DNA of 18,344 nucleotides, taken from NCBI GenBank assembly GCA_937926065.1, contig CALANM010000219.1:1-18344 (forward strand), written 5' to 3'. A model generated the notes under the pieces. That model made no database searches. It worked only from the letters and a program-made list of their open reading frames with translations, and was not told where the DNA came from. The DNA is from an uncultured Microbacterium sp. Its GTDB lineage: Bacteria > Actinomycetota > Actinomycetes > Actinomycetales > Microbacteriaceae. Positions 7,235 through 14,565 of this stretch are shown here, one piece after another. The translations under genes and the position numbers were made by a program. Position 1 is the first letter of the stretch; each line of letters begins with the position of its first letter.

Positions 7235-9634
7235 ATGTCCCCCCGACTGGAACGCCGCCATGCCCTCTCCCCGGTGACGTTCGTCGTAGCCGTCCTCGCC
7301 CTCGTCATGGGCATGCTGACGGCTGCGCCGACCACGTCCGCACAGGCCGCCGCGCCGCTGCCTGATGGGATCCTCGACGGGGGATACATCATCAGCGATG
7401 CCGAGTTCTTCGACAGCACGTCGATGACGGCGACCGAGGTCAAGGCGTTCCTCAAGAGCAAGGTCCCCACCTGCAAGGCGACCAGCGGTCCGACCTGCCT
7501 CAAGAGCTTCACGGCCGATCTCCCCAAGTTCGCCGCCGACAAGTACTGCAAGGAGGTCCCTGCGAAGGACAACGCGTCCTCGGCGTGGATCATCTACAAG
7601 GTGGCACGCTCGTGCGGCATCAACCCGAAGGTCATCCTCGTCATGCTCCAGAAGGAGCAGGGCCTCGTGCTCTCGACGGCGCCGACCGACTGGTCGTACC
7701 GCGCCGCGATGGGGCAGGCGTGCCCGGACACCGCCCCGTGCGACAAGGCCGCCGCGGGCTTCGTGAACCAGGTGTACAAGGGCGCTCGCCAGCTGCAGGT
7801 GTATACGAAGAACCCGACGTCGTTCAACTACCGCGCGGGTCAGGTGAACACGATCAAGTGGCACCCGACGAGCTCGTGCGGATCGTCGAAGGTCCACATC
7901 AAGAACCAGGCCACGGCGAACCTCTACATCTACACGCCGTACCGCCCGAACGTCGCCGCCCTCGCCGCCGGCACGGGCACGGGAGACGCCTGCTCGTCGT
8001 ACGGCAACCGCAACTTCTACAACTTCTATGTCTCGTGGTTCGAGCCCAAGGCGTCGAGCTCCACCGGCGCACCCGCGCAGATCGCCGCGTGCAGCACGCC
8101 GCCCAGCGGTGACATCGCCGCGGCATCCGGCACGGGCACGATGACGGCGGCCACGACGGGCAAGAAGGCTCCGACGAAGAACTGCACGTCCGGAACGACG
8201 TCGCTCGCCAAGGGCGCCTCTGTGACCGTCACGGGCTCCTACGGGTCGTGGCTTCGTGTGAAGTCGGGATCCAAGACCACATGGGTGCCCAAGTCCACGG
8301 TCAAGCTCCCGACCTCGCCCGCATCGGGCGGCGACGTGTGCGCCCTCCCGGCCGAATCGGCGGTGACCAAGGCGTCGGGAACCGCGGTTGTGACGACCGA
8401 CACGCTGAACGCCCGCAAGGCCCCGACGACCAAGTGCGAGACCGGCAAGAAGCAGATCAAGATGGGCGCGAAGTACGCGCGCACGGCCACGTATCGCGTG
8501 CCGGGCGACGACGTGTGGTGGCGCATCACGATCAGCGGGGCGCCGTACTGGGTGCACAGCCAGTACGTGACCCTCGACGACCCGTCGTCCGAGCCGGTGC
8601 CGACGCCCAACCCGACGCCCACGCCGGCGGATGAGGCTGTGCCGGCGACGGGCACCAAGTACGTGAAGTCCGCGCTCGCGGTCAAGAGCGGCACGAAGTC
8701 GAGCTCGCGTCTGCTGTCGACGCTGGCGACGGGCACGAAGGTCACGCGTACCGCGACGAAGGGCTCGTACACGAAGGTGTCGGCCGGGTCGGTCAAGGGC
8801 TGGGTCGCGTCGTCGAAGCTGGTCGACGCGAAGCCGGCGGTCTCGACGAGCACGATGCAGACCACGGCGGCGAAGTCGTACGTGCGCATCGCGGCGGACA
8901 ACGACGCGAAGGCGGTCGTGAAGCTGGCCAAGGGCACGAAGGTGACGGTCGTCGACCGCACCTCGACCTGGGCGGCTGTCAAGGTCAGCGGCAAGCAAGG
9001 CTGGGTGCTGCTCAGCAAGCTCGGTGCGGCGAAGGAGACGGCGCCCGCGGATGAGGCTGTGCCGGCGACGGGCACCAAGTACGTGAAGTCCGCGCTCGCG
9101 GTCAAGAGCGGCACGAAGTCGAGCTCGCGTCTGCTGTCGACGCTGGCGACGGGCACGAAGGTCACGCGTACCGCGACGAAGGGCTCGTACACGAAGGTGT
9201 CGGCCGGGTCGGTCAAGGGCTGGGTCGCGTCGTCGAAGCTGGTCGACGCGAAGCCGGCGGTCTCGACGAGCACGATGCAGACCACGGCGGCGAAGTCGTA
9301 CGTGCGCATCGCGGCGGACAACGACGCGAAGGCGGTCGTGAAGCTGGCCAAGGGCACGAAGGTGACGGTCGTCGACCGCACCTCGACCTGGGCGGCTGTC
9401 AAGGTCAGCGGCAAGGAAGGCTGGGTGCTGCTGAACAAGCTCGGCGCCGTGGCAGGCACCACGATGACCACGACGACCGCGCTCAACCTGCGCGCGTCGG
9501 CGTCGACGTCGGCAAAGGTCGTCGACGTCCTCGCCAAGGGCACCAAGGTGACCGTCACCGCGTCGAAGGGCGCGTGGCGCAACGTGACCGTCGGCGGACA
9601 GACCGGCTGGGTCCACAGCGACTACCTGAAGTGA
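7235..9634 (+). CDS. Secreted protein with lysozyme-like region and about seven SH3b-like repeats
   Basis: A 799-residue exported protein. It has an N-terminal signal peptide (RLERRH, then a hydrophobic core ~13-30, likely cleavage near SAQA-AAP ~36-38). Residues ~45-270 form a domain common in actinobacterial envelope proteins: ISDAEFFDSTSMTATEV, GINPKVILVMLQKEQGLV (~128-145), AMGQACPDTAPCDKAAAGF, CGSSKVHIKNQATANLYIYTPYRPN, and YGNRNFYNFYVSWF. The KEQGL glutamate (~141) resembles a lysozyme-fold catalytic acid, but activity is not established. Bacterial SH3-like repeats follow at ~300-355, ~383-446, four within two 140-residue units (465-604 and 605-744), and ~746-799, after a PTPNPTPTP linker. 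Such repeats usually bind cell-wall peptides. Its frame is open upstream into the glycosyltransferase; ATG 7235 is chosen because the signal peptide and -10 fit. No LPXTG motif is present, so wall attachment, if any, would be non-covalent. Confidence 0.88.
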   Translation: MSPRLERRHALSPVTFVVAVLALVMGMLTAAPTTSAQAAAPLPDGILDGGYIISDAEFFDSTSMTATEVKAFLKSKVPTCKATSGPTCLKSFTADLPKFAADKYCKEVPAKDNASSAWIIYKVARSCGINPKVILVMLQKEQGLVLSTAPTDWSYRAAMGQACPDTAPCDKAAAGFVNQVYKGARQLQVYTKNPTSFNYRAGQVNTIKWHPTSSCGSSKVHIKNQATANLYIYTPYRPNVAALAAGTGTGDACSSYGNRNFYNFYVSWFEPKASSSTGAPAQIAACSTPPSGDIAAASGTGTMTAATTGKKAPTKNCTSGTTSLAKGASVTVTGSYGSWLRVKSGSKTTWVPKSTVKLPTSPASGGDVCALPAESAVTKASGTAVVTTDTLNARKAPTTKCETGKKQIKMGAKYARTATYRVPGDDVWWRITISGAPYWVHSQYVTLDDPSSEPVPTPNPTPTPADEAVPATGTKYVKSALAVKSGTKSSSRLLSTLATGTKVTRTATKGSYTKVSAGSVKGWVASSKLVDAKPAVSTSTMQTTAAKSYVRIAADNDAKAVVKLAKGTKVTVVDRTSTWAAVKVSGKQGWVLLSKLGAAKETAPADEAVPATGTKYVKSALAVKSGTKSSSRLLSTLATGTKVTRTATKGSYTKVSAGSVKGWVASSKLVDAKPAVSTSTMQTTAAKSYVRIAADNDAKAVVKLAKGTKVTVVDRTSTWAAVKVSGKEGWVLLNKLGAVAGTTMTTTTALNLRASASTSAKVVDVLAKGTKVTVTASKGAWRNVTVGGQTGWVHSDYLK
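8627..9415 (+). repeat. Tandem DNA repeat inside the SH3 gene, period 420 bp
   Basis: Bases 8627-8995 recur without a single difference at 9047-9415 (369 bp). After one C/G change (8996 versus 9416) identity continues to 9012/9432. The 420-bp period equals 140 codons, so each unit encodes the same pair of SH3b-like domains. Identity extends through third codon positions, which points to a recent duplication or ongoing homogenisation. Confidence 0.97.
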
Positions 9635-9637
9635 CAT

Positions 9638-9667
9638 CGGATGCCGGGGCTGCGGCTCCGGCATCCG
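9638..9667 (+). terminator. Hairpin after the SH3-domain gene
   Basis: A 10-bp perfect stem CGGATGCCGG/CCGGCATCCG, extendable to 13 bp with one G-T pair around a TGCG loop, begins 3 nt after the stop codon. There is no T tract. It probably ends the SH3-gene transcript and separates it from the ABC exporter genes. Confidence 0.65.
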
Positions 9668-9714
9668 CTGTCATCCGGTGCCGCGCGCCCAGGGGCGGCT
9701 CAGCCTGCGTGCGT

Positions 9715-9720
9715 TAGGAT
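9715..9720 (+). promoter_or_regulatory. -10-like element upstream of the ABC exporter block
   Basis: TAGGAT lies 77 nt before GTG 9798 and just after the SH3-gene hairpin, where a promoter for the exporter genes is expected. No clear -35 is seen. An in-frame ATG (9726) lies 5 nt downstream of it. Confidence 0.35.
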
Positions 9721-9797
9721 TGCCGATGGCCTGCCCGGCTTGCCGCGGGAGGCTCCGGAGCGGCCCGACGCATCCGGACCGGACCTCAAGGACTCCC

Positions 9798-10673
9798 GTG
9801 ACACAGATCGATTACAGCGCCTTCGACACCCCCGGGCGCGGGCGCGGCCTCCTCGACCTGTTCCGGTATCGCTATCTCCTCAAAGTCCTCATCGGCAAGA
9901 CCACGTCGCTGCGCTACCGCAACTCGGTGCTCGGCTGGTTCTGGTCGTACGTCCGGCCCACCGTCCAGTTCCTCGTCTACTACCTCGTGGTCGGACAGGT
10001 CCTGGGACTGCAGAAGCGCGTCGAGGACTTCCCGCTGTATCTGTTCAGCGGCATCGTCGTCGTCAACCTCTTCAACGAGGCGTTCGGCGCGGCGACCCGC
10101 TCGATCGTGGGCAACAAGGCGCTCGTGCGCAAGATCTATCTGCCACGCGAGCTGTTCCCGATCGCCGCGATCGTGGGCGCCTTCACGCACTTCCTGCCGC
10201 AGCTGGCCGTGCTCCTGCTCGCGGCGCTCGTCTTCTACGGGTGGGTGCCGTCGTTCGCCACCGTCGGGCTCGTGCTCGGCGCCCTGGGGCTGGTCCTGCT
10301 GTTCATCTGCGGCGTGGGCCTGTTCTTCTCCGCCGTCAACGTGCGGTTCCGCGACGCGACCAACATCGTCGACATCGTGCGCACGGTCTCGACCTGGTCA
10401 TCACCCATCCTCTACACGTGGGTCATGGTGCGGGACGTCACGCACGACGTGCCGTGGGTCTTCCACCTGTACATGAGCAACCCGGTCACCGTCGGGATCG
10501 AGATGTTCCATCACGCGTTCTGGGAGTCGACCGTCCGCACTGGCGCCGGTCTCGGTTGGCCCCCCGAGATGGCCTGGTACGCCGTCGCGGCCATCGGCAT
10601 CATCCTCTTCTCCATCGTGGTCGGTCAGTACGTCTTCCGCCGCTGCGAGCGCACCTTCGCCCAGGACCTGTGA
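9798..10673 (+). CDS. ABC-2 type polysaccharide/teichoic acid exporter permease
   Basis: Membrane subunit of a polysaccharide exporter of the TagG/Wzm type; it forms the channel that moves a lipid-linked glycan outward. The 291-residue protein has the family's amphipathic N-terminus with RYRNSVLGWFWSYVRPTVQFLVY (~39-61), followed by about six hydrophobic spans (~53-70, ~80-98, ~118-146, ~153-180, ~195-212, ~258-280), with KALVRKIYLPRELFPIA (~107-123) in between and NVRFRDATNIV (~181-191) after the fourth. GTG 9798 is supported by AAGGA at 9788-9792, 5 nt upstream. An in-frame ATG at 9726 would add 24 arginine/proline-rich residues and is judged less likely. The stop codon overlaps the ATG of the ATPase gene (TGATG). 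Confidence 0.92.
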   Translation: MTQIDYSAFDTPGRGRGLLDLFRYRYLLKVLIGKTTSLRYRNSVLGWFWSYVRPTVQFLVYYLVVGQVLGLQKRVEDFPLYLFSGIVVVNLFNEAFGAATRSIVGNKALVRKIYLPRELFPIAAIVGAFTHFLPQLAVLLLAALVFYGWVPSFATVGLVLGALGLVLLFICGVGLFFSAVNVRFRDATNIVDIVRTVSTWSSPILYTWVMVRDVTHDVPWVFHLYMSNPVTVGIEMFHHAFWESTVRTGAGLGWPPEMAWYAVAAIGIILFSIVVGQYVFRRCERTFAQDL

Positions 10674-11428
10674 TGCCTCGAAACACGCCCGCCCCCGCCA
10701 CCGCGCAGCCTCGCATCATCGTCGAGGGCGTCTCGAAGTGGTTCAACAAGCGCAGCGCGCGCTCGATGAAAGACGCGTTCATCGCGCTCATCCGCCGGCA
10801 GCCTGTGCGCTCGACGCAGTTCCAGGCGCTCAAAGACGTGTCGTTCACGATCAATGAGGGCGAGACGGTCGCCGTCATGGGCCTGAACGGGTCGGGCAAG
10901 TCCACGACGCTCAAGCTGGTGTCGGGCGTGCTCGAGCCCGACGAGGGCCGCGTGCTCACGCGGGGTCGCGTCGCGGGCCTCATCGAGGTCGGCGCCGGCT
11001 TCCACCCCGACCTGACGGGCCGCGAGAACGTCTTCCTCAACGCCGCCATTCTCGGCATGAGCGAGAAGGAGACGAAGGAGCGGTTCGACGAGATCGTCGC
11101 GTTCAGCGAGATCGGCGACTTCATCGACCAGGAGGTGAAGCACTACTCGTCGGGCATGTTCATGCGCCTGGCCTTCAGTGTGGCCATCCATGTCGAGCTC
11201 GATGTGCTGCTGGTCGACGAGGTGCTCGCGGTCGGCGACGCGCCCTTCCGCGCGAAGTGCAATGCGAAGCTCAAGGAGCTGGCCGACCGCGGCGTCACGA
11301 TGATGGTCGTGAGCCACAGCAAGGGCCAGATCAAGCAGCTGTGCTCGCGCGGCATCGTCATCCGCAAGGGCGAGGTGGTCTTCGACGGACCCATCAACCA
11401 GGCTCTCGACGTCCTCGAAGCGAAATGA
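10673..11428 (+). CDS. ABC transporter ATPase for polysaccharide/teichoic acid export
   Basis: Nucleotide-binding partner of the preceding permease (TagH/Wzt type). In 251 residues I see IIVEGVSKWFNKR (~15-27), Walker A in VMGLNGSGKSTTL (68-80), the exporter-typical AGLIEVGAGFHPDLTGRENVFLN (101-123), signature YSSGMFMRLAF (158-168), Walker B DVLLVDEVLAVGD (177-189), and the H-loop VVSHS (212-216). The E-V-G-A-G-F-H-P-x-L-T-G-R-E-N-V segment separates polysaccharide exporters from most other ABC ATPases. There is no C-terminal carbohydrate-binding domain like that of long Wzt proteins, nor the TagH extension. ATG 10673 overlaps the permease stop, and the gene's own stop overlaps the next start (ATGA at 11425), so all three genes are translationally coupled. 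Confidence 0.94.
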   Translation: MPRNTPAPATAQPRIIVEGVSKWFNKRSARSMKDAFIALIRRQPVRSTQFQALKDVSFTINEGETVAVMGLNGSGKSTTLKLVSGVLEPDEGRVLTRGRVAGLIEVGAGFHPDLTGRENVFLNAAILGMSEKETKERFDEIVAFSEIGDFIDQEVKHYSSGMFMRLAFSVAIHVELDVLLVDEVLAVGDAPFRAKCNAKLKELADRGVTMMVVSHSKGQIKQLCSRGIVIRKGEVVFDGPINQALDVLEAK

Positions 11429-12726
11429 GCGCCTCCGCGGGGAGGATTCTCGTCAGAGCGGGCAAAGACCCGCTCGTGCCGATGTCGGCTGCCCGGTCGC
11501 TCTCGGTCCGCCCCGACGGAGTCTTCGGCACCAACGCCGGGAACATGCTCTTCTATACGGCCACGTGGCGCACACTCCTCACGGAGGATGCTGAGCTGGT
11601 CGCCGACGGCTACGCCACCGAGCGGCGCCCCTCCCAGGGCGAGGCCGACCGCATCAACGCCGAGTACGACCGGCTGGTCATCCCGCTCGCGAACGCGTTC
11701 CGCCGCAGCTTCATGCCGCAGCTCGACAGGCTGACCGAGGTCATCCGCCGTCTCGATGTGCCCGTGAGCGTCCTCGGCGTCGGCGCGCAGTTCCCGCTCA
11801 CGGCCGACGTCACCGACGCGCCTCCGCAGCTGCAGGACTCCGTGCGCGCCTTCGTGTCGGCGGTGCTCGACCGGTCGCCGTCGATCGGCGTGCGCGGGGG
11901 CCTCACACGCGACTTCCTGATGAGCCTCGGCTTCTCCGACGATCAGATCGACGTCATCGGCTGCCCGTCGCTGTCGGGCTTCGGGGGAGACGGCGCACTC
12001 AAGCGGCGCCGCCCGCTGCGGAAGTCGTCGCGCCTCGCCGTGACGTACTCGCCCTACCTGCGCGATGCTGGGGCGTTCGTCCGCAAGGTGACCGAGGCGT
12101 TCCCGAACAGCTACGTCGTGCCGCAGACCGTCGAGGCGCTCGCCCTCATGCTGTGGGGCGAGCCGACACGGTTCGCGGCTCAGGCCGATCTGCCCGAGAG
12201 CGTCGACCACGAGCTCTACCGCACCGATCGCATGCGGTTCTTCGTCGACGCCACCACCTGGATCGACACGCTGCGCGATCGCGACCTCGTGGTGGGAACC
12301 CGCATTCACGGAACGATCGCGGGGCTGCTGGCGGGGGTGCCGTCGCTCCTGATCGCGCATGACTCCCGCACGCGCGAGCTCGCGGAGTTCCACGCCATCC
12401 CGTACGCGTCCAAGCGCGTGCTCGGGCGCGGCAACGTGAAGCGGCTGTACGAGAGCGCCGACTTCGACGCCTTCACGAAGCGGCATCCGCAGAATGTCGA
12501 GACGTTCGGGCGCTTCCTCGACCGGCACGGGCTCGATCACGTGCTGCGCGAGTCGCAGCCCCGCTTCGATCGGGAGATCGCGCGCGTGCCGCTGGCACCG
12601 GCCGTGCACACTCGCGCCGCCGACGGTGCGGCCAGCGAGCGCACGCTGCGCGACCGCCTCGACCGTCAGGTCCGGCGCGTGTGGTGGAGTCTCGACCGCC
12701 GCGTCAAGCGGGTCGCGGGCGACTGA
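11425..12726 (+). CDS. Polysaccharide pyruvyl transferase family protein (first copy)
   Basis: A 433-residue protein of the polysaccharide pyruvyl transferase family; members transfer pyruvate from phosphoenolpyruvate to a sugar as a ketal, giving a negative charge. Visible family features are FGTNAGNMLFYTATWRTLL (~34-52) near the N-terminus, VPVSVLGVGAQFPL (~112-125), the SIGVRGGLTRDFL stretch (~153-165) followed by VIGCPSLSGF, and the C-terminal motif VVGTRIHGTIAGLLAGVPSLLIAHDSRTREL (289-319), which is the family hallmark. The tail (~395-433) is rich in arginine and alanine. The ATG overlaps the ATPase stop, so it is made together with the exporter and probably modifies the polymer before export. 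The acceptor sugar is unknown; some members of the family have other activities. Confidence 0.85.
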   Translation: MSASAGRILVRAGKDPLVPMSAARSLSVRPDGVFGTNAGNMLFYTATWRTLLTEDAELVADGYATERRPSQGEADRINAEYDRLVIPLANAFRRSFMPQLDRLTEVIRRLDVPVSVLGVGAQFPLTADVTDAPPQLQDSVRAFVSAVLDRSPSIGVRGGLTRDFLMSLGFSDDQIDVIGCPSLSGFGGDGALKRRRPLRKSSRLAVTYSPYLRDAGAFVRKVTEAFPNSYVVPQTVEALALMLWGEPTRFAAQADLPESVDHELYRTDRMRFFVDATTWIDTLRDRDLVVGTRIHGTIAGLLAGVPSLLIAHDSRTRELAEFHAIPYASKRVLGRGNVKRLYESADFDAFTKRHPQNVETFGRFLDRHGLDHVLRESQPRFDREIARVPLAPAVHTRAADGAASERTLRDRLDRQVRRVWWSLDRRVKRVAGD

Positions 12727-12735
12727 GCGCGCCCG
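12716..12735 (+). terminator. Possible hairpin at the convergent gene junction
   Basis: A 6-bp G/C stem CGGGCG/CGCCCG with an 8-nt loop spans the stop codon of the first pyruvyl transferase. It lies in the 26-nt convergent gap with the SDR gene and could act on both strands. It has no T tract and is short, so this is only a candidate. Confidence 0.25.
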
Positions 12736-12752
12736 ACGCCCTCCAGGCCGGT

Positions 12753-13817
12753 TCAGGCCGAGAAGGGGTTCTCGGGGTCTTTGAGCGCCGTCAGCATCCG
12801 CTCGACGCCCCGCTGAAGGTCGAACGCGGGTGTCCAGCCGAGCGCTTCCAGCTTGTCGGAGGCGAGTGACGAGTTCTGCATGAGGTTGTGCAGGATCTTC
12901 TCGCCCGCCGGCAGGTCGAAGCGCACCTCGACGCCGCCCGCCTTCGCGACGGCCTCGGCGAGCTCGCGCACGGTGCAGATCGAGTGCGGGTTGGAGATGT
13001 TGTATGCGTTGGCCTTCTCGCCGCGCAGGAGCACCGTGAGGATGGCGGAGGCGCAGTCGAGCGCATAGCAGTAGGAGCGCAGCTGGCCGCCCGTGCTCTT
13101 GAGGACGATGTCCTCACCCGCGAGCGCACGGCGCGTGACCTCCGCCGAGACCCGGTTGTCGGACGGCCGGATGGCGGCGCCGTAGATGTGGCCAGGGCGC
13201 ACGATGACTGATTCGATGCCGTACTCCATGCCGTACGCCACGCAGAGCGACTCACCCGCGCGCTTGGAGGACGGGTATCCCGCGCGCTCGTTGAGGATGT
13301 CGAGGTAGCCGTAGTCGCCTTCGGAGAAGGGCTCCAGGCCGTCCTTCTGGCCGTACACCTCACTCGACGAGATGTAGAGCAGCCGACGGGCCGACGTCGC
13401 ACGGCCGAGGTCGAACATGACCGAGAGGCCCAGGAGGTTGGCGAGCATGGTCTCGACGGGCTGCTGCGCGTAGGCCGCCGGGTTCGCGTTGGAGGCCCCG
13501 TGGATGATGTAGTCGAGCTCACCCTCGAAGTCCATCTGCTCGCTCGACGTGGCGTCGTAGGGGACGAACACGAGCTCATCGTCGTTCCGTGCGAAGCGAC
13601 GGAAGCGCTCCTCGGCATCCTTCTCACTGCGTCCCGCGACGTAGACCGTGATGCCGGCGTCGAACTCGCGGTTCATGAGGAGCAGCAGATCGACGACCGA
13701 CGAGCAGATGAGGCCCGTCGCGCCGGTCACGAGGATGCGCGTGCCGAACAGGTCGCGTGCATCGGGGATGCTGTCGAACGCGGTGCGGAGGTCGTGCTGG
13801 TAGGAGCTGGTCGTCAT
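12753..13817 (-). CDS. NAD-dependent epimerase/dehydratase (extended SDR)
   Basis: A 354-residue extended short-chain dehydrogenase/reductase, the class that includes nucleotide-sugar epimerases and dehydratases. The Rossmann start is RILVTGATGLICSSVVDLLL (~27-46); the third position of the usual G-x-x-G-x-x-G is a cysteine (C38). Further on come YDATS (~87-91), IIHGASNANP (~104-113), LLYISSSEVYG (~146-156), the catalytic Y181-x-x-x-K185 in YPSSKRAGE, and VIVRPGHIYGAAIRPSDNRV (~204-223), followed by a substrate-binding C-terminal half ending GWTPAFDLQRGVERML. It is the last gene of the leftward block, 7 nt after the cytidylyltransferase stop, so it is probably co-translated with it. The pairing suggests it acts on the alcohol or sugar phosphate that becomes CDP-activated, or on the CDP product. 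Which reaction it catalyses cannot be read from the sequence. Confidence 0.88.
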   Translation of the reverse strand: MTTSSYQHDLRTAFDSIPDARDLFGTRILVTGATGLICSSVVDLLLLMNREFDAGITVYVAGRSEKDAEERFRRFARNDDELVFVPYDATSSEQMDFEGELDYIIHGASNANPAAYAQQPVETMLANLLGLSVMFDLGRATSARRLLYISSSEVYGQKDGLEPFSEGDYGYLDILNERAGYPSSKRAGESLCVAYGMEYGIESVIVRPGHIYGAAIRPSDNRVSAEVTRRALAGEDIVLKSTGGQLRSYCYALDCASAILTVLLRGEKANAYNISNPHSICTVRELAEAVAKAGGVEVRFDLPAGEKILHNLMQNSSLASDKLEALGWTPAFDLQRGVERMLTALKDPENPFSA

Positions 13818-13824
13818 GGCCGGG

Positions 13825-14535
13825 TCAGCTCGCCGCGTGCCGCGCGTCGAGGATCGCCTCGAAGATGTACAGGTCGTCCATCGTGGTGATCTTGAGGTTC
13901 TGCTCCGACCCGGCGGAGAAGTACACCGTCTCGCCGAGCTCGTGCATCAGCACACACGACGCAGCCGTGTCATTGATGCCCTTCGTCTTCGCCTGCTCGT
14001 GGGCCCACATGAGCTTGCCGAGCGTATACGAGTGCGGCGTCTGGGTGCGGAAGAGCTGCTCGCGCGGGATCGACACGGTCGACGAGACGCCGTTGTCGTC
14101 GCTGCGGAAGACCGCCTCCACGCAGGGGATGGCGGCGACCGCGCTGCCGTTGGCGTGGAACTCGGCGATGTTGTCGGAGATGATCTCGGACGACACGAGA
14201 CAGCGGTTGCCGTCGTGGATCATCACGACGTCATCGTCGGTCGATCCCAGCTCCCGGATCTTCGACAGGCCGTTGAAGATCGACTCCTGCCCGGTGCTGC
14301 CGCCGGGGACGATCGCCTGCAGCTTCGTGATGCCGTACTGCTTGGCGTAGGCGGTCACCACATCGACCCACGAGGGCAGCGTCACGACGACGATCGCATC
14401 GATGGCCGGGTGGTTCTGGAACGCCTCCATCGTGTACACGATGAGCGGCTTGTTCTTGACGTGCATGAACTGCTTGGGGATGTCCTGCTTCATGCGCGAA
14501 CCCGTGCCGGCCGCCGTCAGCAGCGCTGTGATCAT
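13825..14535 (-). CDS. IspD/TarI-like cytidylyltransferase
   Basis: Joins CTP to an alditol or similar phosphate to give a CDP-activated alcohol. The 236-residue protein has the IspD fold landmarks: LLTAAGTGSRMKQDIPKQF (5-23) with the CTP-binding R14 and K21, VPGGSTGQESIFNGL (~76-90), MIHDGNR (~105-111), REQLFRTQTPHSY (~158-170) and NLKITTMDDLYIFEA (~213-227, K215). Classical IspD has H-D-A-A-R-P where this has H-D-G-N-R-C. With no other non-mevalonate pathway gene nearby and LicD in the same block, a role in cell-wall polymer synthesis (as in TarI, CDP-ribitol) is more likely than in isoprenoid synthesis. The start is supported by AGGAG at 14543-14547, 7 nt upstream of ATG 14535. The protein is richer in lysine, asparagine and isoleucine than the left-hand genes. 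Confidence 0.87.
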   Translation of the reverse strand: MITALLTAAGTGSRMKQDIPKQFMHVKNKPLIVYTMEAFQNHPAIDAIVVVTLPSWVDVVTAYAKQYGITKLQAIVPGGSTGQESIFNGLSKIRELGSTDDDVVMIHDGNRCLVSSEIISDNIAEFHANGSAVAAIPCVEAVFRSDDNGVSSTVSIPREQLFRTQTPHSYTLGKLMWAHEQAKTKGINDTAASCVLMHELGETVYFSAGSEQNLKITTMDDLYIFEAILDARHAAS

Positions 14536-14565
14536 CGTTGAACTCCTGGATTGAGGGGACGGTCT

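Noticed and set aside
8627..9415. Whether the 420-bp repeat could be a mobile element or a CRISPR-like array.
   Set aside because: It stays in frame, encodes SH3b-like domains, has only two units and no spacers, terminal inverted repeats or transposase.
6512..9664. A very long open frame on the minus strand (about 1050 codons) opposite the glycosyltransferase and SH3 genes.
   Set aside because: Its translation is almost only Arg, Ala, His, Asp and Gly, the usual antisense shadow of G+C-rich coding DNA. The plus-strand genes have recognisable domains and a signal peptide.
11143..12609. Long minus-strand frame (488 codons) opposite the first pyruvyl transferase.
   Set aside because: Shadow composition without any domain; the plus-strand gene carries the pyruvyl transferase hallmark and couples to the ATPase gene.
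13825..14535. Calling the cytidylyltransferase a housekeeping ispD of the non-mevalonate pathway.
   Set aside because: No ispF or other pathway gene is adjacent, the HDGNR signature differs from HDAARP, and the gene sits in a LicD block. Not fully excluded without the rest of the genome.
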